This document shows positions 1-11,476 of a stretch of DNA of 64,000 nucleotides, one piece after another (the first letter of the stretch is position 1; the number at the start of each line of letters is the position of its first letter). Both the position numbers and the translations under genes were made by a program. The DNA lies in assembly GCA_007922305.1 (NCBI GenBank), contig ML677366.1, positions 15,162,783 to 15,226,782 of the forward strand, given 5' to 3'. The notes under the pieces are model-generated. The model was not told where the DNA came from and made no database searches. It saw only the letters and a program-made list of their open reading frames with translations. The stretch is from Dermatemys mawii (lineage: Eukaryota > Chordata > Testudines > Dermatemydidae).

Positions 1-722
1 AAAATGGCAGTAATTTAATAATGTTCCTAGAACAAGTCTGTCTTCATTTTATTTTTGGGGCAGAAACATAGGCAACAAATAAAGAAAGATTTTTTTTGTT
101 TGTTTAAAAAGTGTCTATGCATTGTGTGTATATAAAGACGAAAAGGATAAAAGGTCTTAATACAAGTTGGTTCCAGAATAGTGAAGGCTGAAGCTTTTAA
201 ATGAGCTTGACAATAAGATTTAACTGTCTCCTCCAATTTTTCAACCCCATAAATAAAAAGATATGCCTCATTTATTTTACTGAGAGGTATGACATGTGCC
301 TCTCTGTATATACTCTTTCTTAAATGGACATAGGCAGCATGTATGTATCATCTTACTGGTCAGATTACACTCTAGTTAATATAACTGAATGTAATAATAA
401 ACTTTGCCCAGTTTAATAACAAAGCATCTCTATATTGAACATTTAAAGATCTAAGAGCCGACACTTCCTTCTTTTGTTTATATGGAGAGGAATGCCTTGG
501 TTATAACAAGCAGGAAGGATGTATTTTAAAGGACAGCTATAATCAAGATTGTGAGTTGGGGAGAAAGAGACAATAAGATTTCTGCTACTTCCTTCTTTTA
601 CTTTTCCTGTTATCCTATACATTCCCAACACTTCCAGTGGTTTACAATGATCAATGTAGTAATAACATTTTAAAAAATACACCACCGGGTGTTTAACTTG
701 CAAATCTCCTATAACATACATA
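1..722. other. AT-rich non-coding stretch
   Basis: I see no gene, structured RNA or classifiable repeat here. The short open frames have no recognisable motifs and the composition is AT-rich, as expected for intergenic or intronic DNA. Confidence 0.5.
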
Positions 723-801
723 CGCTTCTATGATTCTATGACTGGAAGGGACCACAATAGATCATCTAGTCCAGTCTCTTGCACTTAAGGAGAACTGGAC
801 C
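723..801 (-). mobile_element. CR1 LINE 3' tail, distal part of a split antisense copy
   Basis: The stretch starts with TTCTATGATTCTATGA, the octamer-type CR1 3' tail. The antisense CR1 3' UTR follows (GGAAGGGACC, then ATCATCTAGTCCAG). In related copies the next bases continue into the sequence now found at 1285-1640, so a sense-oriented CR1 (about 805-1284) seems to have landed in this older copy. The junctions are blurred by a few bases. Confidence 0.75.
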
Positions 802-804
802 AAA

Positions 805-1284
805 AATCCCAATTACAGGATTGAGCCAGAAGAAATCTGATGAGCTTCAACAAGGACAAGTGCGGAGTCCTGCACTTAGGATGGAAGAATCCCATGCACT
901 GCTACAGAGTAAGAACCGAATGGCTAGGTAGCAGTTCTGCAGAAAGGGACCTAGGGGTTACAGTGGACGAGAAGATGGATATGAGTCAACAGTGTGCCCT
1001 TGCTGCCAAGAAGGCGAACAGCATTTTGGCTTGTATAAGTAGGGGCATTTCCAGCAGATCAAGGGACGTGATCATTCCTCTCTATTCAGCATTTTTCACT
1101 AGAAGGGTGGTGAAGTACTGGAATGGGTTACCTAGGCTGGTGATGGAATCTTCCTCCTTAGAGGTTTTTAAGGTCAGGCTTGACAAAGCTCTGGCTGGGA
1201 TGATTTAGTTGGGGATTGGTCCTGCTTTGAGCAGGGGGTTGGACTAGATGACCTGAGGTCCCTTCCAACCCTGATATTCTATGA
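805..1284 (+). mobile_element. CR1 LINE fragment (end of ORF2 plus 3' UTR), internally deleted
   Basis: An open frame at 840-1208 reads as the C-terminal part of a CR1 reverse transcriptase. It has [12 protein letters not shown], then [15 protein letters not shown] and [15 protein letters not shown], and ends with the late motif VVKYWNGLP. Between residues YSAF and FTRR the usual linking segment, a few hundred bases in other CR1 copies, is missing, so this is a 5'-truncated and internally deleted copy. The 3' UTR follows directly (TTGGACTAGATGACC, then CCTTCCAACCCTGATATTC) and ends at the TTCTATGA tail near 1284. It has no catalytic domain and is inactive. It lies inside an older antisense CR1. 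Confidence 0.9.
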
Positions 1285-1640
1285 CTAAGTAATAACTAGA
1301 GCATCCCTCATAGGTGTTTGTCTAACCTGTTCTTAAAACCCTCTAATGATGGAGATTACACAACCTCCCTAGGCAACTTGTTCCAGTGCTTAACTACCCT
1401 GATAGTTACGAAGTTTTCCTAATGTCCAACCTAAACCTCCCTTGCCGCAATTTAACCCCATTGCTTCTTGTCCTAACATTAGAGATTAACAAGAACAATT
1501 TTCCCCCCTCTCCTTTTAACAAACTTTTATGGAACTGAAAACTGTTATGTCCCCCTACCCCTCGGTCTTCTCTTCTCCTGACTAAACAAACCAATTTTTT
1601 AAAAAATCTTTCTTTATAGGTCATGTCTTGTAGACCTTTA
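1285..1640 (-). mobile_element. CR1 LINE, proximal part of the split antisense copy
   Basis: Read on the minus strand, 1406-1624 gives the C-terminal CR1 ORF2 region, with motifs such as GEGGKLFLLISNVRTRSNGV and KLRQGRFRLDIRK. The plus strand shows the usual reverse-complement landmarks (TTGTCTAACCTGTTCTTAAA, GGCAACTTGTTCCAGTGCTT). This continues the element whose tail is at 723-801. It is non-functional. Confidence 0.85.
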
Positions 1641-1649
1641 ATACACTAA

Positions 1650-1853
1650 GTGTACATCTACACAACCAAGCAGCTGTGAGTCTCAGAGCCCAGTCAATAG
1701 ACTTGGCTGGTGGAGCTTGGGCTACCATACTGATAATAGCCATGTAGATGTTGTGGCTTGGCCTGGAGCTCAGGCTCTGAAACCCACCTGCTTGCTCCCT
1801 AGTCTTCAGAGCATGAACTCCTACTTTAAATGAAACCCTCTACATGTCATACC
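1650..1853. mobile_element. Small non-autonomous DNA transposon (MITE), probable
   Basis: The left end is GTGTACATCTACAC preceded by TAA. The right end reads TCTACATGTCATACC before TTTTAA, an approximate inverted match. The interior has CAGAGCCCAGTCAATAGACTTGG and the inverted-type AGCTCAGGCTCTGA. The TWA-type flank fits PIF/Harbinger-like MITEs, but the superfamily is inferred. The ends are diverged. Confidence 0.5.
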
Positions 1854-3974
1854 TTTTAAGCACAGACAGGACCATTTCAACTGAACAACTTAGGTTGAAC
1901 AAACAGGAGCAAATTTTATGTTTTGTTTTCTCCTGTACTTTCAAGAGTTTTCTCACTCTAGAGAGATCAAGAATGCAACTGCCAGAATTACTTTATTAAC
2001 TTTGCTTTATAACTGAACATCTTGCTTTCCTTAAATCAACATCCTTCTTTAATTAATAGAATTCTAATCCTAACAAAATCTCTCATATCATTTTAATAAC
2101 TCACCTGTAGCATTTAGTAGCATGTTTACATACTTTGTTATGGAAATACCATATGAATATCATCAGAAATGTCAGATCATGTGACTTTCTGAATTAGCCT
2201 CTCTGGAAATAAATATTACAATTAATTTTTAAATATCTTGCTTCCAATTTAACTTTTCACCAAAAGCCTTCTGTTGCTCTATTTTCTTGTTTCCTCTCTA
2301 GTTTTACATCATAGACACCAGGCACCTGAACACAGATTTTCCTTCACCCTTTTGTTCAAGCAAGGATGCAAACCAAGAAATCCTTCATCGCTCACAGACA
2401 ATGAATCATGCCTATAGCTGCAAAACTCCCATTGACTTCAATGGTAGTAGTACCAGGCCCTGAGACACTAGTCATTCCATCATTTTCCATCAGTACAATA
2501 ACTGTAATAACTTTATGAACACCTAAAAATCAAGGGACCAATATCACATCGTTGGCCTACATAGGGAGGAGAACCATGAATAAGCCAGGAACTTCAGGAG
2601 AAAAAAATCACAGGGACAAATTTGAATCCTAGTGGTTGGTTTACATTTCCCTGGCTATCTTTGTAAAGAACATTATTTTTAAAAAATAAGTGAGGGCATA
2701 GTTTCGCCTACACTAATGAAGAGGTAAAGCTGTAGAGAATATAAGAATATAATATTGCCTTCTTCAGAAAGGCAATGATTGCCCTTCCTGCCCGAATCCC
2801 TCTAAAAAACCCAAACGTTGCTGACCTCATTTACCTTCGTAATTTGCTCTGAAGAAGGGAAGTAGTAAATCAGAATGTTGTGAGGGTAACCCATTAAAAT
2901 GTCCTAAACTTTTCTGGGTCAAACTTCGGTGAATTAAACTGACTGATTTCCACCCTTAAACTCAGCGTTACTATTGAAAATAAGGGTTCTCATGTATTAG
3001 GAACTGATAATAAAATATTTATTAAGGCTGAGAACTAATGCCATGTAAAAACAATTGGGTTAAGGAATGTGTTTGACCGGGAAGAAGGGCAATCAGAAAG
3101 TGCAGTGGCATTTGATAGACAATGTAAAGAATGGACATCTCTTTAATAGTGCTTAAACTGTCTACTCCAGGGCACAATGCCGATGTTGTTCTTGCTTGGC
3201 TGACCATATGGAAATTAAGCTTTCCCCTGCTCTTCGCTGCTGTTTTCCTAATGTTGCCTTCTGAGCCATTTAATTACATTCTGTCATAAAACTTGGGGCT
3301 CAGCCTGACGGGAACAATGATCACCTAACTGCTATTGTGATCACCACTGCACTTGTATAGGCAATGGAGGTGAAAACCTTTAGACTTCAGAAAGAGAAGA
3401 AGAAATGCATTTCATCTGTCACATTACAGTGCCTCTTCTAAGCCCAAACAATTACAAACTTACAGGCCCTCTGATGCTGCAATATTCACAATAAGACCCA
3501 TTCATGCAAACTTTGCTGAGGCAAGTTAGGGCAAAAGGGTCAGAGGGCTATGAACTTTGATCTATGGTTTGAAATTTGGCAGGCCTTAAATAACCTCCTG
3601 CTTCAGTAAGTTTCTTGATTAACCTAATAAGAATTACACAAGAAGTGCTGTGATCTTAGCACTGCATCGGATTAGCTGCCTAGACGGTGTTCTGTGAAGC
3701 CTAAAAATCTCATCAAGAAGTATAATGAGAAATAGACAATGAAAGTGTTGAAGAAAAAGGTCTCAAGTTTGTACTTTAATTATGCAGGCAAGGATTTGAA
3801 ATTAAAGTTACCTGGGAAGCTGCCTCTTTTGAACAATCAGACTTTGTCTGTGGAAAAGTTGGTAACTTTGAGGAAAGTAAAGTAAAAACTCAAAAGTGTT
3901 TTTATTATTATTCCACAGTAATCTTGAAAGAATTCCCCCTTCTGCCACCTCCTAGCCAAAGCAGATACTAATAT
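1854..3974. other. Non-coding stretch with ancient-repeat motif and possible conserved block
   Basis: I see no gene. At about 2426-2448 lies the motif CTCCCATTGACTTCAATGG, which recurs in variant form elsewhere in the window. The part at about 3210-3760 is repeat-poor with moderate complexity and is a candidate conserved non-coding block. That is an inference only. Confidence 0.4.
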
Positions 3975-4390
3975 TGTGATGCTGTACCCCATATTCTTCA
4001 TGGAAATATGGTCATGCTATGAATATGACACAACTGAAATGCACTTTATGCAAGATGGCTCATGAAAGGTATCCTTGGAAAGGTTATAATTTACTGAAAA
4101 TGTTTATCCAATTTGTATGCACGTATCGATTTTGGATTGGAAGCTGGGAATATTGACCATGTCTCTATATTTCAATTTTGCTATGCTGGATGAGGCCAAA
4201 CAGTGTTAATGGCTTGTTGAAGGAATGCACACAAGCATAAGCATTACCCCAGGAACTGTGGGCAATAGAAACCTCTCATAGATAGCTCTACACAATAGGA
4301 ACTGTTTGACTCAAGTCAGATAGCTCTACACAGTGGGAACTGTTTGATCCAGATGACAGCAAAAATGACTAAGAATGAAACAAGTGCTCA
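3975..4390 (+). repeat. Unclassified interspersed repeat, related to copies near 6.9 kb and 43.6 kb
   Basis: The first part (ATGAATATGACACAACTGAA, AAAGGTTATAATTTACTG, ATTTGTATGCACGTATC) resembles 6950-7060 and the reverse complement of about 43560-43690. The shared scheme is a GGTATC-type box, a TTATAATTTGCTG-like box and TTTGTATGCATGTATC. I do not recognise a coding region and cannot assign a class. Confidence 0.5.
4280..4355. repeat. Tandem duplication, two 38-bp units
   Basis: Units 4280-4317 and 4318-4355 are adjacent. Both start AGATAGCTCTACACA and share GGAACTGTTTGA. They differ at several positions, so the duplication is old. It lies within the unclassified repeat. Confidence 0.85.
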
Positions 4391-4647
4391 GTTTGGGCTT
4401 CTTGCATAGCGATCAACACTATTCACCCAACAAGCCATGCTGATGAAAGGCAAAAAAGAGTCTCATACAACTCATCACCAGCAATGTGGAGCTTAGAATG
4501 AAGAAAGGAGGGGGCTCTAAATGGAAGTTCACTGAAAACAGCATGAATCCTCTTGCCCACTTAGCACCCAATAAAGCACTAATGAAGTTAAAATGTACTA
4601 TGTCAAAGAGAACAATGGGAAGAGAAGCAGGCCTCACTACAGGCTTA

Positions 4648-4928
4648 GGGTATGTCTACATTTAAAACACTACAGCTGAGCAAAGGTACTACTGAAGCAC
4701 TTTGAGGTAGACACCACCTACCCCGAATGGGAGGGGTTCTCCCATTGGCATCAGTAATCCACCTCCTCGAGAGGTGGTAACTAAGTAAACAGGAGAATTC
4801 TTCTGTTGACCTAGTACTGTCTGCACTGGGGGTTAGGTCATTGTAGTTATGTCCCTGAGGGGTGTGGACTTTTCACACCCCTGAGAGACATAGCAATTCC
4901 AACACAAGTTCCTAGTGTACACCAGGCC
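4648..4928. mobile_element. 281-bp MITE with TTA target duplication
   Basis: The element is flanked by TTA at 4645-4647 and 4929-4931. The ends are GGGTATGTCTACA on the left and TGTACACCAGGCC on the right, an approximate inverted pair. The interior contains the near-palindromes AGGGGTTCTCCCATTGG and CCTGAGGGGTGTGGACTTTTCACACCCCTG. Open frames read through it on both strands, but they come from this symmetry and are not genes. A 3-bp TTA duplication is typical of PIF/Harbinger elements. Confidence 0.75.
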
Positions 4929-4931
4929 TTA

Positions 4932-5619
4932 GTGGGAAAAACTCCCACATATGAATGTGGGTATTTACAATAGCATCTGCAAGGTGCTGCTCCTTCAATG
5001 GGAGGCAAGGGTACACAGCACCTTCCAGGAGCCATGCCGCAGCTTACAGAATCAGGCCCAAAGACTGCATACATGTTAGTGCTAGTAAAATCTCTGAACA
5101 CTGCACAGGAACAGTCAGACAGAATTTCTTTAAAAGGGAAAGAGGGTGTGTGTGTTAGATCTGCATGACATTCCCATTGCAAAAATCACTGCACAGCCAG
5201 GACCAAGGCAGCCATGTTAATCATTATGCTAATCCCTAGCTACAAATGATGATAGACCTTTAATAGATTGGAATCAATTTTATAGCGTCAATGGCAAAAT
5301 ACTTCACAGGATAGAGTCCAAAATTTTTTGTTTGAAAAGCAAAGGTCATTTGTGGGTGAACGGCGTAGCTATGGCTAGTGCAACTCCCACCGGACAGAGA
5401 GCTTAGCTCCAGCAACACTGAGAATTACACATTTTAACTCCACTGCTTCCTTTGAACGTGTAGCTATCAAATCTTCCTATGCTACATGAAAGGAGGGCCT
5501 GGCCATTCTTATATTAACAGAAATTCAGTATTATTTATTAGTATCCAGGCTGAAAGGTATAAATATCCCCCATCAGAAAAGTTGAATTTTAAGGCTCCAG
5601 CACAGTAGCTCTCACTATC
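4932..5619. other. Non-coding stretch
   Basis: I see no gene. Around 5350-5440 there is MITE-like wording (GGCGTAGCTATGG) too diverged to bound. Confidence 0.4.
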
Positions 5620-5765
5620 TTTGTTATTTGCATTGCCATAGTGCATAGAAGCCCTAGTCACTGACCAAAACCCCATTGTGCTAGGTGCGATACAAACAAC
5701 AGTCCCTGGCTGAAAGAGTTTACAGTCTAGATATAAGACAACAAATGGATACTGATTGACAGGCT
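5620..5765 (+). repeat. Ancient interspersed repeat, copy A of three
   Basis: It contains CCCCATTGTGCTAGGTGCGA, ACAGTCCCTGGCTGAAAGAG and TTACAGTCTAGATATAAGAC. The same ordered landmarks occur at 10435-10660 and 30430-30590, all on the plus strand. It is short, diverged and non-coding. Confidence 0.7.
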
Positions 5766-5841
5766 TATGATGTTTCGAGGTATCAGATGAATTCTGGGTG
5801 CCTACTATAAAGATGCTGCTATGAAAACTGCCGTATTATGA

Positions 5842-5975
5842 ATAGAATCATAGAATATCAGGGTTGGAAGGGACGTCAGGAGGTCATCTAGTCCAATCCC
5901 CTGCTCAAAGCAAGACCAATCCCCAACTAAATCATCCCAGCCAGGGCTTTTTCAAGCCTGATCTTAAAAATCTCC
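5842..5975 (-). mobile_element. CR1 LINE 3' end, antisense
   Basis: It starts with AATCATAGAATATCAGGGTT and runs through GGTCATCTAGTCCAATCCCC, AACTAAATCATCCCAGCCAG and GGGCTTTTTCAAGCCTGATC. This is the reverse complement of the CR1 3' UTR and the last codons. The copy is strongly 5'-truncated. Confidence 0.92.
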
Positions 5976-6715
5976 TTTGTGTACATAGAGGTCACTTTTG
6001 CAGGCAAGGCTGCGTCACATCTTCCTCAGATGGAAGATAATGGGGAGTACTCAATGACCGTGTCTTGACCGTACTATAGTTATACTAAGGAGGGTTGGGA
6101 AACCAGTTTGACCAAGCTGGTCTGCAGGGAGCGGATATGAAAAGTGGGGAAATCCCCAAAATGCAGAACAAAGACACCAAGGTGTCAGTGCTAATCTTTT
6201 GAAAACACAAAGGCTGGATGGATCAGGGAATAGTCCCAGAGAAATAAGTAGGAAGTTCTGGGCAGGAGAGATGAAGGAAATGGGCAGGCCAGGATTAGAA
6301 GAAGCAACCTGACCTAGTGGGGCTCCATGATTTGGAAGAGGAATCGCGCAGCAGTAGGGACAGGATCCTGGATTCCAGAGAGGAACCTGACCCCTGGCCC
6401 AAAGACTGTTCTGGAATGGAGAAGAAACAGGGAGGGAAGTATGTGCAGTGGTTTATTAGTTTTGTACAGATCTGTGTATTCATGATGAATGATGAAGCAA
6501 AAAGTAGTGAGGTGTTAGAATTCTTTGTGAAGTGTCTGTGTGTTATATGCTACCCCTTCTGCCTGGCCACTTAAAGGGGTAAACCAGAAGGCTCACACCT
6601 TTGGGTGCACTTCTGGGAGAGGGTATGTTAAACCAAGAGACATGGAGGTCACATCAAATTTTATCAGTTTCTCTAGGAAGAAACTGTTGATATGATATAT
6701 GTAGACCAAGATTTT
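5976..6715. other. Non-coding stretch
   Basis: I see no gene or classifiable repeat. Open frames at 6295-6574 overlap on both strands and have no motif. Confidence 0.4.
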
Positions 6716-6885
6716 CCAACTTCAGTGCTTGAAGTTAGGCTAATAAAGTGGCCTAATTTTCAGAGGCATAGAGTCAGTTGGAGCTGCAGGTACTCAACAC
6801 TTTTCAGAACCAGGTTATATATTAAGGTGCTTAAATATAGATTTAGATACACTTTTAGGTACCAATGTCTGAAAATTCTGCTGTG
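6716..6885. repeat. Diverged palindromic interspersed repeat
   Basis: It has the pattern GATTTTCCAACTTCAGTGCT, AGTTAGGCTAATAAAGTGGC, CTAATTTTCAGAGGC, AGGTGCTTAAATATAG and TGTCTGAAAATTCTG. The wording alternates TTTTCAGA and its complement around TTAGG boxes. Similar wording occurs at 44740-44830, 51565-51760 and 57900-58060. It is probably an old MITE-like family. Confidence 0.5.
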
Positions 6886-6894
6886 ACCTTTATC

Positions 6895-8045
6895 TGATTA
6901 CAATGTAACCACAGAGATAATTGTTGCAACCACTGTTATATATTTTTCACCAAATCTTGCACAAAGGTTGTCAAGTGAGGTGTCTATGAAAAGTTTATGA
7001 TTTGCTGGTTATGATTATGTTATCTGTATGCATGTATCATTTTTGTATTTGAAGTTTTAAATCTTGGCTCTATACTTGGATGTCAAAGGTTGGCACCTTG
7101 GGTACCACCTACAAGGGAGCTAGCCAGCACATTTTGGAGGGACTGTTCAAATTAAGTGGCTCATCAAGAAATACTTGGTTGATCATGTAACATGGGAGAT
7201 GCCCATCTACACTGAGTGGACTGTCATGTAAATGTGCTGTCTGGAGTATAGGTAATGACTTTCTGCAATGACTGAGTGAAATTGGACATGAACATGTGAC
7301 TTGCCCATGTGACTCCAAACACCATCTTGTTGCTGTAATTTTCCACAGTAAGAACAATGGGATGCCCTCCACATGGCAAAAGCTATAAAAGGCCCTGGAA
7401 ATACCTCCATTTTGTCTTCAGTCCTGCCTCTTACTTCTGGAGGAACTTTGCAACAAACTGAAACTCTGAACAATGGACTGAATGACCCATCCAAGCTGTG
7501 GATGTGCTCCAGAGACTTGATTTAAGCCAGCAGTTTATTTCATCACTGCTACAAGCCTGAACAAAGAACTTTACCATTACTGTATGTAATTGATTCCTTT
7601 AACTAATTTTAACTCTTGCCTTTCTTTCTCTCTTTCTTTCTTTCTCTCTTTCTCTCTTCGAATTAGCCTTTAGATTTTAGATACTAAAGGATTAGCATCT
7701 GTGTGACTTTTTGGTAAGATCTAAGTTATATATTGACCTGGGTGTGGGGATGGTCCTTTGGGATCAGAAGAACCTTTTATCTGGTGAGACTGGTTGTAAA
7801 GAACCAGTCATCTCTGAATCCAGTGTTTTTGGTGGTAATATAACAACTGGAATGCCTGAGGAAACTGCCTTTATATCTTCTTGTTAGCCAGTGTGGTGAA
7901 ACAGGAGTTTACTTTTGTTGGTGATTTGGTATATCCTATGGGGTATTAGCAACCAGTCTTTGGGTGTATCTGCCCTATTTCTCAGCAGTTTGTCCTGAAT
8001 TTGGCATCCTCAGCTGTGACCCACTGAGGCCTGGTTACATATGCC
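6895..8045 (+). repeat. Long unclassified interspersed repeat with internal microsatellite
   Basis: It begins with the scheme shared with 3975-4100 (TATGATTTGCTGGTTATG, TGTATGCATGTATC). It continues through GCTATAAAAGGCCCTGG near 7381, a TTTC/TCTC tract, and AGATTTTAGATACTAAAGG to about 8045 (CTGTGACCCACTGAGGCC). The TATA-like box followed by a long non-coding body would fit an LTR, but I see no clear TG...CA ends and no target duplication, so the class is open. It contains no coding sequence. Confidence 0.5.
7617..7662. repeat. (TTTC)n / (TCTC)n microsatellite
   Basis: Imperfect TTTC and TCTC units run from about 7617 to 7662, inside the unclassified repeat. Confidence 0.9.
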
Positions 8046-10434
8046 CATGTGTTTTTCTCTAATATTCTGTCATATCCCCTAACTGCTTAAAGCAGGGGGA
8101 GAAAAGCCCCTTCAAGAGATATTTAAAGTAGAGTACATTGAAATGTCATCAAGGGAAGCAGACTGACTCAACTTGATGAACTTGCTGGGAATCTATTTAA
8201 ATATACAAGTTGCACTAATTGCAAGATAATACATTTGTTTATCTTCAGTTAACCAAACATCATGAAATAAGCTTACCCATCATTTGTGCTCTTTATCTTA
8301 CATGTTTTTATTACTGCTACAAGAACATTTTCCAGTCAAACACGTTAACTGCTAAATTAAAATGTAATATGAGCAAACTATACTTTGGAGTCACTAGAGG
8401 AGAAAGCCCTGGAAAAAAGTGAGTGCTAATGAAACCAAAAAGGCACTTGGAAAGGAAATGAGATATCTGGGCAATGTCATAGATGCAGTTGTGATTCCAG
8501 ACCTCCCCTTGCTGTGTCTGATAATAGAAAGCAGAGGACTGAGCTAATATAGTTACAAACAAGGTAGTCTGAGTCAGGACCTGGATGACAGTAATAGAAT
8601 ATCTGTCTAGTCATTTGTGAAAAGGGACAAGACCCAAGACATTTAAGGAGGAGTGCAGGCAGAAGCAGATGTTTAGCTGCCAACGCTATGGATCACATAA
8701 GCTTTAAAAAATTCTAAAAATGTTGCCATTGTCATGAAAGAAATGAAAAGTAACTCTTTAAAAAGCTTCCCCCTCTCTTTGTCTTTTTGGAATGCCAGTG
8801 ATTCTGTTCCCCTCAGAGTAGTAAACTGTACTTACTTCTCTCTGGCCAGGGAAGGCATAGACACAGTGAGGGCTATGCAACTCCACTACACGGACTTGGG
8901 GAACTGACAGGACTTGAAAGCTGTGCAAGTAGCCTATACACCTGCATGTTGCAGAGAACTGCTGCCTACTAGCCTATAAAGGCCAAGCAGAAGTAAAGAA
9001 CAAGGGATTTTGCTGTTAGTGCTAATGGTCCAGAGTTAAATTCCCACTGATGGCCATGATCCTACAACAAGAATTGCATGGGTGGGGCCTGTGAGAGTAG
9101 ACATGTTTCATTACAAAAATGTCACCTCAGATGAGATCCGAACTTGTGTCGACCTCAGAGATGTGGGACAAACTTGTCTAATGGGGTAATATGTAATAAA
9201 ACTAACTTACTGTGTTCGTTCATTACTCCCTCTAGTGGTTGGTGCTATACAGCCTATTTTCTCTGAGGGACTAGGTAGGGACATGAACTTCTGGAACCAA
9301 ATGGTCCACAGTTTGAGCCACCCTAATCATCATGGTGTTTAGTGTGTGTTACATTTGTGCCGCCAGTTTGAGGAATTTAAAGTGACAGCATTTGCTAAGA
9401 GTTTGGCAGCCTAACGAGGTCCTACCCACTACATGGGTATTCTCCATACTCGAGCAGCACATGCACCATCTGCTGCTTTCTCATATAACAAGAGAAGGTC
9501 AGGGGCTCTAGCTCTCAGATTGTTGCTGCGATGGTTAACATGAGGGAAATTGTTTCAATATGATATTTACACACCCAGCAGAATCATCTTTCCGCAACCC
9601 CCCAGTGTAGACTTAACACTAGAGAACAGGAAAATTATGAGTGCAATAAAACTGCACTGAGTCAGCTCTTTATTGCAGTTTTGCCAAATCCTACAATAAT
9701 CTGTAATTTTATGATCTCAACCTTTTAAAAGAATTAGTTCTTTTCCCGATGCAAAGATACAGTCACAGTGTAAACTGATTGACAATTATCTCCACCCAAG
9801 ACAATGTGTAAACTTAACCCATAGTCTAACTGGGAACATTTAAATTCTAGCAATTAAGCACAGGATTTTTTTTAAAAAATGTTTTTACATAAACAAGGAC
9901 ATTAAATATAAAAAACTAAGGCCCCAGTTCCTACCTAGCTCTTATTGAAGGATTGGGTCCTATGACAACTTGATTTTAAGGTAGCATAGAGCTGTGCAAA
10001 ACTTTTAAGGAAACTGGAAAGACAGGAAGGTGAAGAAGCCCTGCCACAACTGGGAATGGACTAAAAACTGGCAACAGTTGTGGATGAGAGAAACAGAGAG
10101 GGACTTTGACATCACAAAAACCTAGTTCCCAGGCTTTGCTAGCTTCTTTTAGATTGACATTTTTGCAATGATTAAATAATCATCTGGTGTGTGATGATTG
10201 TTTTGCGTGATGACTACATGATATGCTACATTTTGCATAGGCTCTTAAGAAATTTTTCTAAGAAAAGGCTATGCTCAGACACTTTTATCATGCAATATGC
10301 AACTTCCAGGAAGGAGCAGATACATCTATCAAGCACTCAGTTTCATTAGAACATATACCCCTTCAGGATAAGCATATTTCTCTGTCATTTGCACACACAA
10401 TCTATTTTTGACCACATCAAGATTTTACTCTGTC
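8046..10434. other. Non-coding stretch, possible tRNA-type SINE remnants
   Basis: I see no gene. At about 9018-9050, TTAGTGCTAATGGTCC followed by GAGTTAAATTCCC resembles degraded A- and B-box spacing of a tRNA-derived SINE. This is too weak to call. The rest is unremarkable AT-rich DNA. Confidence 0.35.
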
Positions 10435-10660
10435 CATTATTATTTATTTGTGTTCCTGTATTGCCTAAGAGCCTTAATCATGGACCAGGCCTCCACTGTG
10501 CTATGCACTGTACGCAGTACAAAGACATGGTTACTGCCCCTCAAAAGATTACAATCAAAGTATAAGAAAAGAAACAGACAGACTGGGTCATCCATGGAAA
10601 CAATATTGGTTAGCATGATATACAGCGGTCTCAGCAAACCAGTACCTAAACTCTGTCAGG
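10435..10660 (+). repeat. Ancient interspersed repeat, copy B of three
   Basis: Landmarks are AATCATGGACCAGGCCTCCA, CTGTGCTATGCACTGTACG, TTACTGCCCCTCAAAAG and TTACAATCAAAGTATAAG, then GGTCTCAGCAAACC near the end. They match copies A and C in order and strand. The open frames across it are incidental. Confidence 0.7.
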
Positions 10661-10839
10661 GTTTTTTTTGTAGGAAACGTGGAAAAGAAGAGTCTTTCAA
10701 GTAGAGCTGGGCAAAAAAAAAAAATGGACAAATAATTTATTTGCCAGCAATGCATTTGGGGATAGCTTTGCAAAGGACTTAAGCACCATTCATAAAAATG
10801 GAGGTGGTGTTGATGGAGGTTCCCTTCTGCCTGCTTTAC

Positions 10840-10945
10840 ATCCAATAACCCAGTGACTGGGGCACTCACCTGGATTGGGGGAGACCCAAGATCACATCCT
10901 CACTCTAGAGCAGGGACTCGAACCCAGCACTTCTCCCTCTTATTT
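10840..10945. repeat. SINE-like remnant (tRNA-type B box), tentative
   Basis: GGACTCGAACCCAGCAC near 10915 is the reverse complement of a B-box-like GGTTCGAGTCC. Before it, CCAGTGACTGGGGCACTCAC and GGGGGAGACCC resemble repeat wording seen in reptile SINE/MIR-type elements. No intact A box can be placed, so it is not a tRNA gene. Confidence 0.35.
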
Positions 10946-11178
10946 GAAGATTTACTATTGAACTTCTTTACTTGATTTTCCTAAAAGTTGGGAGCTGGGA
11001 GATGCAACTCCAAGATTTTAACTGCTCCACTATGGAGGAAGATCAACATACAAGGAATCAGTGGATATGTTTTAAGATAAATGTGCCAACTTACTTGGCT
11101 TTATAATTATAAAATAACTATTACTGGGCTCAATAAACTATTAGCTTCCATGGCAACTACTGAAATACAGAGCAAGTT

Positions 11179-11238
11179 GTTAAAAAAAAAAAAAGAGAGA
11201 GAGCAAGAAGAACCTGAAAAAGAAAGAAAAAAACAATT
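11179..11238. repeat. Purine-rich low-complexity tract
   Basis: A poly-A run followed by GAGAGAGAG and AAGAA-type wording forms an almost pure purine tract. It may be a degraded retroposon tail or simple repeat. Confidence 0.8.
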
Positions 11239-11476
11239 TATTCACTGGAGAATATGTGCATTCTCCACCTTGCATTGCTGCGATATACCACTCTGAGAAG
11301 ACCTTTAGGGAAGAACTGTAATGGGCCTGGACCTGAGCGGTTAGCCAATTTTCAGAGGGTGTAGAGGGTCGTTTCCATTAGGAGGAGAAATTGATGATAA
11401 CATTGAGATATTTCTTTGATGCAATTCTGTTTAAAAAGAATGTACAAACTCCAGTATCTCTGAACCTTGGAGGAAT

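Noticed and set aside
10840..10945. Possible tRNA gene on the minus strand from a GGTTCGAGTCC box
   Set aside because: No A box, acceptor stem or anticodon arm can be paired, so it is at best a SINE remnant.
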